A stretch of 64,000 nt of DNA from Streptomyces sp. NBC_01197 (GCF_036010505.1 NZ_CP108569.1:930001-994000), one strand, 5' to 3'; positions 8,371 through 17,384 are shown, counted from the stretch's first letter. Translations and numbers: made by a program. Notes: a model not told the origin generated them from the sequence alone.

Positions 8371-9947
8371 GCGAGGTCCCCCTTGTCCCACGGTTCGCCG
8401 GACTCTCCGACGGCCGACCGCTCCTGCGGCACTCCGTTGGCCGCCTTCGTGAAGGCCTCCAGCCAGATTCCCGGCTGGGGCTCCTCCTTCTCCGGTTGCT
8501 GCGTCGCTTCGGGCGCGCGGGGCGTGTACGGATCGGGCTCAGGCGCCGGGGCGGGCACCGCGGCCTGCTCGGAGCCGAAGGACGAACGGAGCCGGCTGCG
8601 GCGCTGCGGCAGTCCGTTCGGGGTCCACTCGGTCACCACCGGTACGTCGTCCTCCATCGACAGCGCCGCCGGGGCGGGCCGCTTCGGCGCGGGGACCTTG
8701 CGCGGCGCCCTGGAGGGGACGCGGTCGGCGAACGCGCCGATGTCAGTGTCCGCTCCGGTGCGGGGCTGTCCGGCCGCACCGATTCCGTGTGCGATCCCGG
8801 GGGCGGGGCCTGTGGTGATCATCTCGCGGGGCACGATCAGCACCGCCCGGACGCCGCCGTACGCCGACTGACGCAGCGCCACCTTGAGGTTGTACATCTG
8901 GCTCAGCCGTCCGACGACGGCCATACCGAGCCGGGGCGACTCGCCCAGGTTGTTCAGGTCGGCGCCGGCCTGCGCCTTGATCAGCATGCCTTCGGCCCGC
9001 TTGCGGGCCTCCTCGCTGAGGCTGACCCCGCCGTCCTCGATCTCGATGGCGATCCCGGTCTGCACCTCGACCGCGGTGACATGGACGCGGGTCTGCGGCG
9101 GCGAGTAGCGGGTCGCGTTGTCGAGGAGTTCGGCGACGGCGTGGATCAACGGCTCGACGGCCGGGCCCACGATGGCGACCTTGGCGATGGAGTGAAGATC
9201 GACCCGCGGGTACTCCAGGATGCGGGACATCGCGCCGCGCAACACGCTGAACAGCGGTACGGGCTTGGGCCACTGGCGGCCCGGCCGGGCGCCGCCGAGT
9301 ACGGAGATACTGTCGGCGAGACGGCCGATGAGCGCGTTGCCGTGGTCGAGCCGGAGCAGGTCGTCGAAGACCTCCGGCTGGCGGCCGTGGTCCTCCTCCA
9401 TCTCCCGCAGCTCCGCCGCCTGTTGGTGGACGATGGCCTGGACGCGGCGGGCGATGCCGACGAACGCGAACTGCGCGCCCTCCCGCTGCGACTCCTCGTC
9501 GTCGACGATCTTCAGCAGTGAGGCGAGGATCTCGCGCTGCGCGGAGGGGAGGTCGCGGTACATCTCGCTGTTGTCGACGAGGATGCGCATGACCTCAAGG
9601 GGCGACTCACCGTGCTTGAGCCGGTGGATCGCGGCCGGCATCAGTTCCTTGGCGAGCCGCACGGTCTCCGCGTCGTGCGCGGCGAGCCGCTGTTCCAGGA
9701 ACGCCAGCCGCTCGCCGTAGGCCCGGTGGAGCGTGCGGGTCGCGGAGGCGCGGCGGACGAGTGCGGTGACGAGTACGGCGATGACGACGGTGGCCAGTAC
9801 GCCGGCCCAGACAAGGGGTATCCGGGCGGCCCGGTCCACCGCGACCGCGCCGACGGCTGTCGCTGCCGACGTCATGACGACGGAGAGCAGCAGCGCACGA
9901 ACCAGTGGCGCTGTCCGATCGGTTGGAGGCGCCTCAACGCGAACCAT
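8367..9947 (-). CDS. cvnA: Conservon sensor histidine-kinase-like protein (CvnA)
   Basis: A 526-residue membrane protein heading the conservon. Two transmembrane helices (~16-38 and 43-65) with almost no extracellular loop are followed by a long helical region. A GHKL ATPase domain then shows the N box LLDNATRYS, the G1 motif IEDGGVS and a RLGMAVVGRLS lid segment. A ~140-residue Pro-rich tail follows. No classical kinase H-box (HExRTP) is visible, as is usual for CvnA proteins, so phosphotransfer is uncertain. The ATG at 9947 has an AGGG site just upstream. The ~250-bp region before it presumably holds the operon promoter. Confidence 0.9.
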   Translation of the reverse strand: MVRVEAPPTDRTAPLVRALLLSVVMTSAATAVGAVAVDRAARIPLVWAGVLATVVIAVLVTALVRRASATRTLHRAYGERLAFLEQRLAAHDAETVRLAKELMPAAIHRLKHGESPLEVMRILVDNSEMYRDLPSAQREILASLLKIVDDEESQREGAQFAFVGIARRVQAIVHQQAAELREMEEDHGRQPEVFDDLLRLDHGNALIGRLADSISVLGGARPGRQWPKPVPLFSVLRGAMSRILEYPRVDLHSIAKVAIVGPAVEPLIHAVAELLDNATRYSPPQTRVHVTAVEVQTGIAIEIEDGGVSLSEEARKRAEGMLIKAQAGADLNNLGESPRLGMAVVGRLSQMYNLKVALRQSAYGGVRAVLIVPREMITTGPAPGIAHGIGAAGQPRTGADTDIGAFADRVPSRAPRKVPAPKRPAPAALSMEDDVPVVTEWTPNGLPQRRSRLRSSFGSEQAAVPAPAPEPDPYTPRAPEATQQPEKEEPQPGIWLEAFTKAANGVPQERSAVGESGEPWDKGDLA

Positions 9948-10179
9948 GTGATCCCTCTGGCAGTTGACGGTGGGCAGAATCGAACTATCAAGACATGTGG
10001 GAACAAGTGCATGAATACATGTCATCTCAACTCACAATGAGCGAGCGTAGCCCGATCAGATCACCGCGGCGGCATATTCTCCCAACCTTCTGCGGTGGCC
10101 ACTTGAGAGGAATAGACTCGCCGGTTTTACACGGTCAGCTCCTGTTCACACACGAGGAGTCACCAAACATGTGTCTCAA

Positions 10180-10199
10180 CTGCCCCCGAACGGGGACAG
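10180..10199 (-). terminator. Hairpin terminator after the LAL-like gene
   Basis: CTGCCCCCGAACGGGGACAG folds into an 8-bp stem with one mismatch. It starts 8 bases downstream of the stop codon of the gene ending at 10207. Confidence 0.5.
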
Positions 10200-10206
10200 C
10201 TTGGTA

Positions 10207-12840
10207 TCAGCGCAGGTGCAGGGCGCGCCGGGCCCGGTCGGCCAGCCCGTCGGCGCCGCAGGACTCGGCGAGGGCGAGTCCGCGTACGAGGTCGGGCTCG
10301 GAGCGGGCGGCGATGGCGAACTCCACCCGGGCCTGGGCGTGTTCGTACGCGCAAGGTGACGCTTCGAGATAGGCGACGGCGCCGCCGAGCAGCTCCACGG
10401 CACGGCCGCCGCTCTCCAGGACGGCCGCGGTCCGCAGCGACTCACCGATCGCGGTGTCCGTACCGAACCGTTCGGCCCGGTCGCGGACATACGTCACCAG
10501 CCGCGCCGCGCGGGCCGGGTCCTCGGTGGCGAGAGCCCGCACCAGGTCGGCCGCCCAGGGCGCCATGACGCTGTTGTGCCGGCCCCGCTCGCGCAACGCC
10601 TCGCCCGCGGCCTCCAGTTCGGCGATGGCCTCCTTCGTACGGCCGCAGGCCAGCAGGAGCCTGCCGCGCACGGAAGGCGCGTCGGGAATGACGATGGTGG
10701 AGGGGTAAGGAGGCGCGAAGCCGTACTGCTCCGCGGCCTCGCGGGCGGACCGGACATGGCCGCGGGCCAGCAGCGTGTCGATGAGCATGCAGGCGGCGTC
10801 CCAGTTCATCGGGAGGCCGTTGCCGACCCGCTCCGCGAGGCGCAGGCTCTCGCGCAGATAGGTCTCCGCCTCGGCCAGTCGGCCGCGCCTGCGCTGGAGA
10901 TAGCCGACGAGGGCGTTGGCGAACGAGAGATGGCCGCCGCTCCAGCCGGACACCTCGAACGAGCGGAGCGCCTCCGAGAAGAGGCTCTCGGCCCGGTCCA
11001 GCCGGTCGGCGAAGGCGTAGGAGAGGCCGAGGAGCGCGGCGGGCTCGAACCCCCAGGAGGTGCCGGTCCAGCCGATGCCCGGTGGCAGCCGTCCGTTGAC
11101 CAGGGCCCGGTCGCAGATCTCGACGATCTCCTCGGCGCTCTCGCCGCGGGCGGTGCCGTCGAACGCGCGCAGTATGAGCAGGATCCGCTCGGAGTTGTCC
11201 TGACCGCCCAGACCGTCGGTCATCTCGGCGAGCCGGCGGGAACGCGCGGGTCCGTCGTCCTCGACCGCCTGGACGCCCTCCCAGAGGAAGTGCGCGGTCT
11301 GCAGCCGCCGCCTGGCGGGGCCCGGCTCGGTCACCTTCGCCTCGGCTGCGACCACCTCGGCCGCCTCACGGGTCTGGTTGTTGTGGGTCAGCGCCTGGGC
11401 TAGCCGGAAGACCGCGTCCACCCGCAGGGCGCCGTCGAGCCCCGGCAGGGCGAGCGCCGCCCGCAGATGGCCGACTGTGGTGGCCGGTGAGGTCAGCAGC
11501 GTGGCGCAGCCCAGCTCGTACAGGACACTGGCGCGCACGGTCGGCAGCGGCGGCTCGTCGAGCGCCCGCTCCAGACACCGCCTGGCCGCGTCCGGCGCGC
11601 CCACCGCGAGGTGTTCGGCCGCCGCCTCCCGCAACTGTTCGACCAGTTCGGGGTCGTCGTCGGGGTGGACCTGAAGCAGATGCGGTGCGGCGGCCGCCGC
11701 GCCCCGGCCCGCCATCGTGACGGCCCAGGCCGCCTGGCCGTGCATCGCGGTACGGGTGGCGCCCGGCACCGCCCGGTAGACGGCGCCGGCGATCAGCGGG
11801 TGGACGAACTCCATCGGGTCGGTCCCGGTCAGGATGCGGGCCGCCCTCAGCCGCTCGGCGCAGTCGGCCGCCTCGGCCTCGTTCAGCCCGGCCAGCCGCC
11901 CGGCCAGGTGCAGCGAGATGCCGGTACCCAGAATCCCGGCGGCCCAGGCGAAGCGGGTAGCCGCGGTACCGAGTTCCTCAAGACGCGCGATCAGCCCCGA
12001 GCCGCGCGCCGACGCGCCCAGCGCGCGCAGGGCTCCCGCCGAGTCCTCCACCGGGTCCAGCGCGTCGTCCCGGACCCTGGCGAGAAGCTCGACGGTCTCG
12101 TACGCGTTGCCACCGGTCACCGCCCAGACCTCGCGGCAGAACGGATCGTCGGCGTGCTCCCCGAGCGCACTGCGGGAGAGCTGGGCGATGGCGTCGGGCG
12201 TGAGGGCGCGCAGCTGCACGTTCTTCCGGGCCGCCGCTTCCAGCATCCGCAGATACTCCACGGCGTCACCCACCGCCTCACCCGTGCGGTACGCGAGGAC
12301 CACGAGCAAAGGCGGGCCGCCCTCGCGCCCGGTGAAGGAGGCCAGCCAGGCGAGCGTCTCCAGATCGCACCACTGCGCGTCGTCCACGATGAACACCAGC
12401 GGGCGGAACAGCTCGGCGATCCGCACGGCCACGGCGTCCAGGCCGTCGCGGACCCCCTGCGGGTCGGCCTGCTGCGCGCCGGGCGGGGCGACGCCGAGTG
12501 CGGGTCCGACGATGTCGTACCGGTCGCCGAGCAGATCGCGGGCGTCCCGGACTCCGGGCATCGTCAGTGCGGGCTGCAGGAGTTGGCGTACGACGTGGAA
12601 GGGCACGGAGGTGAGCGTCTCGCCGCCACGGGCCGACCACACCGTGCAGCGGCCGGCCGCCCGGGCGCTGACCGCCTCGAGCAGCGCGGTCTTGCCCAGA
12701 CCGGCCTCGCCGCTGTAGACGAGGAGGCCCCCGGCGGACTCCCCCGCGCACAGCGCGTCGACGGCGTGCACGCCCACGGCGATCTCGTTCTCCCGCTCCA
12801 GCAGCGGTACGGCAGCCGGGCGTTCCTTCCGGGACCCCAT
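10207..12840 (-). CDS. LAL-type AAA ATPase lacking the LuxR DNA-binding domain
   Basis: An 877-residue protein with the ATPase half of a large LuxR-type (LAL) regulator: Walker A GEAGLGKTALLE near residue 50, Walker B LVFIVDDAQW near 150, then helical TPR-like repeats to the end. In LAL proteins the segment resembling ADRARRALHLR is normally followed by a ~60-residue LuxR helix-turn-helix. Here the stop codon comes exactly there, and the next 200 bases in any reverse frame encode no helix-turn-helix. It could be a natural HTH-less signalling ATPase or a truncated regulator. It has its own terminator and faces away from the gene at 13200. Confidence 0.8.
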   Translation of the reverse strand: MGSRKERPAAVPLLERENEIAVGVHAVDALCAGESAGGLLVYSGEAGLGKTALLEAVSARAAGRCTVWSARGGETLTSVPFHVVRQLLQPALTMPGVRDARDLLGDRYDIVGPALGVAPPGAQQADPQGVRDGLDAVAVRIAELFRPLVFIVDDAQWCDLETLAWLASFTGREGGPPLLVVLAYRTGEAVGDAVEYLRMLEAAARKNVQLRALTPDAIAQLSRSALGEHADDPFCREVWAVTGGNAYETVELLARVRDDALDPVEDSAGALRALGASARGSGLIARLEELGTAATRFAWAAGILGTGISLHLAGRLAGLNEAEAADCAERLRAARILTGTDPMEFVHPLIAGAVYRAVPGATRTAMHGQAAWAVTMAGRGAAAAAPHLLQVHPDDDPELVEQLREAAAEHLAVGAPDAARRCLERALDEPPLPTVRASVLYELGCATLLTSPATTVGHLRAALALPGLDGALRVDAVFRLAQALTHNNQTREAAEVVAAEAKVTEPGPARRRLQTAHFLWEGVQAVEDDGPARSRRLAEMTDGLGGQDNSERILLILRAFDGTARGESAEEIVEICDRALVNGRLPPGIGWTGTSWGFEPAALLGLSYAFADRLDRAESLFSEALRSFEVSGWSGGHLSFANALVGYLQRRRGRLAEAETYLRESLRLAERVGNGLPMNWDAACMLIDTLLARGHVRSAREAAEQYGFAPPYPSTIVIPDAPSVRGRLLLACGRTKEAIAELEAAGEALRERGRHNSVMAPWAADLVRALATEDPARAARLVTYVRDRAERFGTDTAIGESLRTAAVLESGGRAVELLGGAVAYLEASPCAYEHAQARVEFAIAARSEPDLVRGLALAESCGADGLADRARRALHLR

Positions 12841-13199
12841 CGTTCCTCCCCTGCCTGCAAACGGATTCCGACAATATCCCGGCAGGCTGAGGCCGCGGGG
12901 CGGTCCGGAGGGACCGGTTCACGTGTGAGCGGAAGTTCGCATGCCCTGCGGGCATCGGCAGTAATCTTGTCGACCGCCTCTGTCTTGATCTCCCGCGCCT
13001 CGATGTGTTGCTCTCCGACGCCTCGGTCCCGCCTGCCGTGGTCCTCCCCGGCCTCGTCCCGCCCGCCTGTCGGTGCCCTGTCATCCGGCACATACGATGC
13101 CCTGCTACGGTCCGCGCTGGACCGGTCCGGCCGGCCCGCCGCCGGGGACACAGGAACCGACGAGCACGGGGACGACTGCATGAAGACGGGGAAGACCGC
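12841..13199. other. Intergenic region, no gene seen
   Basis: About 360 bp between the divergent LAL-like ATPase and DUF2127 genes. No convincing small gene, RNA or strong hairpin is visible; it presumably holds two promoters. Open frames here are low-complexity Arg/Pro/Ser stretches typical of non-coding high-GC DNA. Confidence 0.5.
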
Positions 13200-13973
13200 A
13201 TGAAGATCGACTGGGACCGGCGCACCTGCGCACGGCGCGGGCATGTGACATACGCCCCGCAGGAACCTGAACTGGCGGCGCGGCTGCGCGCCGATACGGG
13301 GCTCGGCGAGGCCTGGCGCTGCCTGCGCTGCGGAGACTTCGCTCTGGGGGACCCGCACGGAGCGGGCCCCGCGCAGGACGCCCCGCTGGTGCCGCGCGGC
13401 AAGGTGCTGCGCGATCTGTTCATCCTGCGCTTCCTCGCGGTGGAGCGCGCGGTGCGCGGCGTGTTCATCGTGCTGGCGGCGGTGGCCGTGTGGAAGTTCA
13501 GCAACAGCCAGGACTCGGTGCGCCGGCTCTTCGACGAGAACCTGAACGTCCTGCGCCCGGTGTTCCGTCACTTCAACTACGACCTGGACAACTCGCCCGT
13601 GGTCGGCACCATCCAGAAGACCTTCGGCTACAAGCACTCCACGCTGCTGCTCGTAGCCGCGCTGCTGCTCGTGTACGCGCTGATCGAGATCGTCGAGGGC
13701 GTCGGGCTGTGGCGCGCGAAGCGCTGGGCCGAGTACCTCACCGTCGTCGCCACCGCGATGTTCCTGCCGCTGGAGATCTACGAGCTGACCGAGAAGATCA
13801 GCTGGCTGAAGATCGCCACACTGACGATCAACATCCTCGCGGTGCTCTACATCCTGCTCGGCAAGCGCCTGTTCGGCCTGCGGGGCGGGCACGCGGCCTT
13901 CGAGGCCGAGCGGCAGAGCGCCTCGCTGCTCGAAGTGGAGACGACGGCCGGGGTGACGCCCGTCACCCGCTGA
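13200..13973 (+). CDS. DUF2127 membrane protein
   Basis: A 257-residue membrane protein of the DUF2127 family, function unknown. Residues 1-50 are soluble and hold a CLRCGD pair after a TCARRGH segment, possibly a small metal site. A basic stretch (RGKVLRDLFILRFLAVERAVRG) leads into about four transmembrane helices with the family pattern KHSTLLLVAALLLVYALIE and AKRWAEYLTV. The ATG at 13200 follows a weak purine-rich site. The end overlaps the convergent histidine phosphatase gene by 11 bp. Confidence 0.8.
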   Translation: MKIDWDRRTCARRGHVTYAPQEPELAARLRADTGLGEAWRCLRCGDFALGDPHGAGPAQDAPLVPRGKVLRDLFILRFLAVERAVRGVFIVLAAVAVWKFSNSQDSVRRLFDENLNVLRPVFRHFNYDLDNSPVVGTIQKTFGYKHSTLLLVAALLLVYALIEIVEGVGLWRAKRWAEYLTVVATAMFLPLEIYELTEKISWLKIATLTINILAVLYILLGKRLFGLRGGHAAFEAERQSASLLEVETTAGVTPVTR

Positions 13974-14586
13974 CGGGCCCCGGGACCTGGTTCCACACGG
14001 CGAGGGCGGGCCGGCCGTGTTCGGTACCGATCCGGCTGACCGATGCGGTGTCCAGTCGGAACAGCGCTCCGGCGGAGGCCGGCAGACCGAGGCGGCGGGC
14101 GGTCAGCACCCGCAGGAAGTGGGCGTGCCCGACCAGGACGACGTCCCCGCCCTCGCCGTCGAGGTCGGCGTCGCGAAGCGCCACGTCGACCCGCTTGAGC
14201 ACGCGGTCGGCGCGCTCGCCGACCTGCTGCGGGGTCTCTCCGGGGTGCTCGGGCGGCCCCTCGGCCACTCCGTCGGTCCACAGGTCCCACTCGGGCCGGT
14301 CCCGGTGGATCTCGGCGCTGGTGATGCCCTCGTACGCCCCGTAGTCCCACTCGTGCAGGTCGGCCTCGGAGTGGGCGGGCACCAGCCCGGCCAGCTCGGC
14401 CGTCCGCCTGGCCCGGGCCAGCGTGCTGGTCAGGGCGAGCGCGATCCGCCGCTCGGCCAGCAGCGGTGCGACCTTGCGGGCCTGCTCCTCACCGGCCGCC
14501 GTCAGCGGCAGATCCGTCCAGCTGGTGTGTTTACCGGTGCGGCTCCAGCTGGTCTCACCGTGCCGTACGAGAATCAGCTCTCCCAT
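13963..14586 (-). CDS. Histidine phosphatase (phosphoglycerate-mutase superfamily)
   Basis: A 207-residue branch-1 histidine phosphatase. The catalytic LVRHGETSW is at residues 6-14, with further family motifs SLARA-like TSTLARARRTAEL, EWDYGAYEG and VLVGHAHFLRVL (second catalytic His). Such proteins dephosphorylate small molecules; the name phosphoglycerate mutase is often given but the substrate cannot be deduced. It stands alone and overlaps the neighbouring DUF2127 gene tail to tail. Confidence 0.88.
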   Translation of the reverse strand: MGELILVRHGETSWSRTGKHTSWTDLPLTAAGEEQARKVAPLLAERRIALALTSTLARARRTAELAGLVPAHSEADLHEWDYGAYEGITSAEIHRDRPEWDLWTDGVAEGPPEHPGETPQQVGERADRVLKRVDVALRDADLDGEGGDVVLVGHAHFLRVLTARRLGLPASAGALFRLDTASVSRIGTEHGRPALAVWNQVPGPVSG

Positions 14587-14812
14587 GACCGCCCTGCCTT
14601 TTCGCGTCTGTCACCCCGGGGCGGATGTACTGCCGGTGCCGACGGTGACGTCTTTGTTGATGTTGTACAAGAAGTTGATGTCGTACTAGGGCTTCAGCCT
14701 GTCACGACCAGCAAAGATTCCCGCGACGGCGGTCCATCGGTGTGATGTTCGGCGCGCTGCCGCCGCACTTCCCCTCCATCGGAGCGCACCGGACGCGGGC
14801 GCGCACCTGGGG

Positions 14813-14920
14813 TCACGGCTCCAGCGGCCGTCCGATGCGCAGGTTCCACCGTCCGGCCCTGCCGCTCAGCTCGGCCAGGGTCAGCGGCGCCGCGTCCAGC
14901 CGCCACAACGTCTGGGCGGC
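14813..14920 (-). pseudogene. Possible 3' remnant of an unidentified gene
   Basis: In the ~720-bp gap before the phospholipase gene, the reverse strand reads LWRLDAAPLTLAELSGRAGR and on to a stop at 14813 with strongly G/C-biased third positions. Upstream the coding-like signal moves to another frame, with no plausible start. This looks like the broken end of a gene; the family is not recognised and chance cannot be excluded. Confidence 0.3.
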
Positions 14921-15094
14921 AGGGCCGGTGCGTGCGGTACGGCGGCCCGCACCACGGCAGGTCCGGCCACCGCCGACGTCCGGCCCCTTCCAGCCAGCCG
15001 CCGTCCGCCCGGGAGTGCGCCGCACCGGCTGCTCGGCGCCGCACCGGGCCCTGCGGTGACGCACTGACTGTTCCGTCTCCACACGGCGGCGCCC

Positions 15095-15130
15095 ACGGAT
15101 CCCGCCCGAGCCTGTCCGGGCGGGATCCGT
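15095..15130. repeat. Perfect 13-bp inverted repeat upstream of phospholipase C
   Basis: ACGGATCCCGCCC (15095-15107) and its exact complement (15118-15130) are separated by 10 bases. It lies about 180 bp before the phospholipase gene and could be a terminator or a structured leader; no T-tract follows. The rest of 14587-15307 shows no intact gene. Confidence 0.55.
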
Positions 15131-15307
15131 CCGTGTGCGGCCAACGGGTTCCGCCCGTGTCCGAACACCAGGTTCTGGCTTGGCCAAGCGCTTGCCACTC
15201 ATTGGCCACCTCTTCATCGTTCCACTCCTCCCCACCTCACCGGCCACCCGCAAGAGTTCCGGAGGGGCCTGAAAAATGGCCCGCCCGAGCTTGAGAAGGG
15301 GACGTTC

Positions 15308-16735
15308 ATGGCCGAGTTGACGCGACGCAGACTCCTTGGCTCAGCGGCAGGCGCCGTCGCCGGTACCGCGGCACTCTCACTGCTGCCGCCCAGCGTGCAG
15401 AAGGCGGTCGCGGCCGGGCCGCCGCGCCACGGCTCGCTGCGCGACATCGAACACGTCGTCATGCTGATGCAGGAGAACCGCTCGTTCGACCACTACTTCG
15501 GCACACTGTCCGGCGTGCGCGGCTTCAGCGACCCGCACGCGCAGAAACTGGCCAATGGCAAACCGGTCTTCTACCAGCCCGACTCAATGAACCCGAAGGG
15601 CTATCTGCTCCCGTTCCATCTGGACACGCACACGTCGAGCGCCCAGGCCATCCCGTCCACCAGCCACGCCTGGTCCGTGCAGCACGAGGCGTGGAACGGC
15701 GGCCGGATGGACCGGTGGCTCCCCGCGCACCGCAAGGCGGACGGACTCAACGGCCCGTACGTCATGGGCTATTACACCCGCGATGACATTCCCTTCCAGT
15801 TCGCGCTGGCGGAGACCTTCACCATCTGCGACAACTACTTCTGCTCGGTGTTAGGCCCCACCTGGCCGAACCGGCTGTACTGGATGACGGGCACCCTCGA
15901 CCCGAACGGCACCCACGGCGGGCCGATCCTGAACAACACGGCCCCCACTCCGTACCGTTGGACGACGTACGCCGAGCGGCTGCAGGCGGCGGGCGTCAGC
16001 TGGAAGGTCTATCAGCAGGACGACGACTACGGCTGCAACATGCTGGAGAACTTCCAGACCTTCAAGGACGCCAAGCCAGGCGACGAGCTGTACGAGCGCG
16101 GGGTGCGCCCGCACCCGGAAGGCACCTTCGAGGCCGACGCCCGCAACGACCGGCTTCCGGCCGTCTCATGGATCATGCCGACGAGCTACCAGTCCGAGCA
16201 CCCGGACTACCTTCCGGCGGCGGGCGCGGACTTCGTGGCGCAGAAGATCGAGGCCATCGCGTCCAACCCGAAGGTGTGGGCGAAGACAGCGTTCATCCTC
16301 AACTACGACGAAAACGATGGCCTGTTCGACCACGTGGCGCCTCCCACCCCGAAACCCGGTACGACGGACGAGTTCGTCCAGGGCCTGCCGATCGGCGGCG
16401 GCTTCCGGGTCCCCGCGATCATCGTGTCGCCCTGGACCGTGGGCGGCTGGGTCGCGGGCGAGCGGTTCGACCACACGTCGGCGCTCCAGTTCCTGGAGCG
16501 GTTCACAGGTGTACGGGAGCCCAACATCACCCAGTGGCGCCGCCGTACCTTCGGCGATCTGACCTCGGCCTTCCGCTTCTCCGACGCCCACCAGTACCCG
16601 CCGCACCTGCCGGAGGACACGGCCGAGCAGCTGGAGCAGGCGAAGGAGGAGGTGGCCACGCTCCCGAAGCCGACGCTACCGGGGGCCGACCAGAGCTTCC
16701 CGCGGCAGGAGCGGGGGCGCCGGCCGCGTACGTAG
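15308..16735 (+). CDS. Tat-exported phosphoesterase / phospholipase C, short form
   Basis: A 475-residue enzyme of the bacterial phospholipase C / acid phosphatase family, hydrolysing phosphate esters outside the cell. A twin-arginine signal (LTRRRLLGSAAG) ends near residue 35. Family motifs follow: MLMQENRSFDHYFG, the YDENDGLFDHV metal-site region and FDHTSALQFLERF. It lacks the two C-terminal DUF756 domains present in the paralogue at 57679. Codon 182 (15851-15853) is TTA, the rare leucine codon read by bldA tRNA, so translation may be development-dependent. The ATG at 15308 follows AAGGGGA. Both flanks contain gene debris. Confidence 0.9.
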   Translation: MAELTRRRLLGSAAGAVAGTAALSLLPPSVQKAVAAGPPRHGSLRDIEHVVMLMQENRSFDHYFGTLSGVRGFSDPHAQKLANGKPVFYQPDSMNPKGYLLPFHLDTHTSSAQAIPSTSHAWSVQHEAWNGGRMDRWLPAHRKADGLNGPYVMGYYTRDDIPFQFALAETFTICDNYFCSVLGPTWPNRLYWMTGTLDPNGTHGGPILNNTAPTPYRWTTYAERLQAAGVSWKVYQQDDDYGCNMLENFQTFKDAKPGDELYERGVRPHPEGTFEADARNDRLPAVSWIMPTSYQSEHPDYLPAAGADFVAQKIEAIASNPKVWAKTAFILNYDENDGLFDHVAPPTPKPGTTDEFVQGLPIGGGFRVPAIIVSPWTVGGWVAGERFDHTSALQFLERFTGVREPNITQWRRRTFGDLTSAFRFSDAHQYPPHLPEDTAEQLEQAKEEVATLPKPTLPGADQSFPRQERGRRPRT

Positions 16736-16760
16736 GCGATGGCGCTTCGTGGACGTCCCC

Positions 16761-16789
16761 GCGGCTGCCGCCTGAAGTGCGGCAGCCGC
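16761..16789 (+). terminator. Hairpin terminator after phospholipase C
   Basis: GCGGCTGCCGC and its exact complement (16779-16789) form an 11-bp stem with a 7-base loop, 25 bases after the phospholipase stop codon. Confidence 0.7.
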
Positions 16790-16908
16790 CGTGGTCTCCG
16801 TGACGGTCACCTGCGACTGTGGTCCGGCGCCTCGACCGCTTGGCTGTGTCCGCGTCGGCCTTGCTGCTGAAGCCGACCTCGCCGATGAGGAGGGCGGCTC
16901 GGGCGAGG

Positions 16909-17118
16909 CTACAGCCCGCGGATCCGCTCCGGGTCGTCGTACAGCTCGTGCCAGGCGGCCGACTGCGTCTCGTCGTCGATGGCGACGACCGACGTACCGG
17001 GTGTGATGGTCCGCGTGCGCAGCCCGGTGCCCGGCACCAGTTCGTCGCTGAGCGCAGCGGGCGGGCCGGCGTGCCAGAAGGTGATCGGCGGGGTGGACCA
17101 GCCGGCGCCGACTACTTC
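16909..17118 (-). pseudogene. 3' fragment of an unidentified gene
   Basis: The reverse strand encodes about 69 residues including ITFWHAGPPAALSDELVPG and VVAIDDETQSAAWHELYDD, ending at a TAG at 16909. Third positions are almost all G or C, as in real genes here. There is no start codon or ribosome site, and coding character ends abruptly at about 17110, where an opposite-strand fragment begins. It is therefore read as the severed C-terminus of a lost gene. The family was not recognised. Coding-like character without a clear frame extends to about 16830. Confidence 0.5.
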
Positions 17119-17211
17119 GGGCCGGACAAGGCCTTCAAGTCCAACCTGGACCGCAGCGCGCGCCGGGCGGCGCGGCGGATGATCCGCCGCGAGGAGGACG
17201 TGGACGAGTAG
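17107..17211 (+). pseudogene. 3' fragment of another unidentified gene
   Basis: The forward strand encodes DYFGPDKAFKSNLDRSARRA and a further basic-acidic tail ending in EEDVDE at a TAG (17209-17211). Every codon in this 33-residue stretch ends in G or C. Upstream the frame degenerates, so only the C-terminal end of a gene seems to survive. It is followed 17 bases later by a good terminator, as a genuine gene end would be. Confidence 0.45.
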
Positions 17212-17228
17212 CCCCTACTACGCACGGG

Positions 17229-17266
17229 GGTCCCGCCGTTACGCCTTTGCGGCGCAGGGCGGGACC
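17229..17266 (+). terminator. Hairpin terminator after the gene remnant
   Basis: GGTCCCGCC (17229-17237) pairs with GGCGGGACC (17258-17266). A T-rich run (TTCCTTCGTT) follows. The interval from here to 17385 shows nothing else. Confidence 0.6.
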
Positions 17267-17384
17267 TTCCTTCGTTACGGTCCCCTCAGGCAGTGGCCGT
17301 GTGAGCGCACCGGCCCGGTGAGCCGTGCGGCAGAGCTGACGGGCGCCCTCTGTCCTGGCTTCACTGGCTGCCTGCGGAGCTCGC

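Noticed and set aside
10000..10206. Separated LuxR helix-turn-helix downstream of the LAL-like ATPase
   Set aside because: Reverse frames after the stop encode only short unrelated peptides ended by further stops.
15095..15130. Inverted repeat as the end of an insertion sequence
   Set aside because: No transposase, target duplication or second copy is present nearby; it looks like a simple hairpin.
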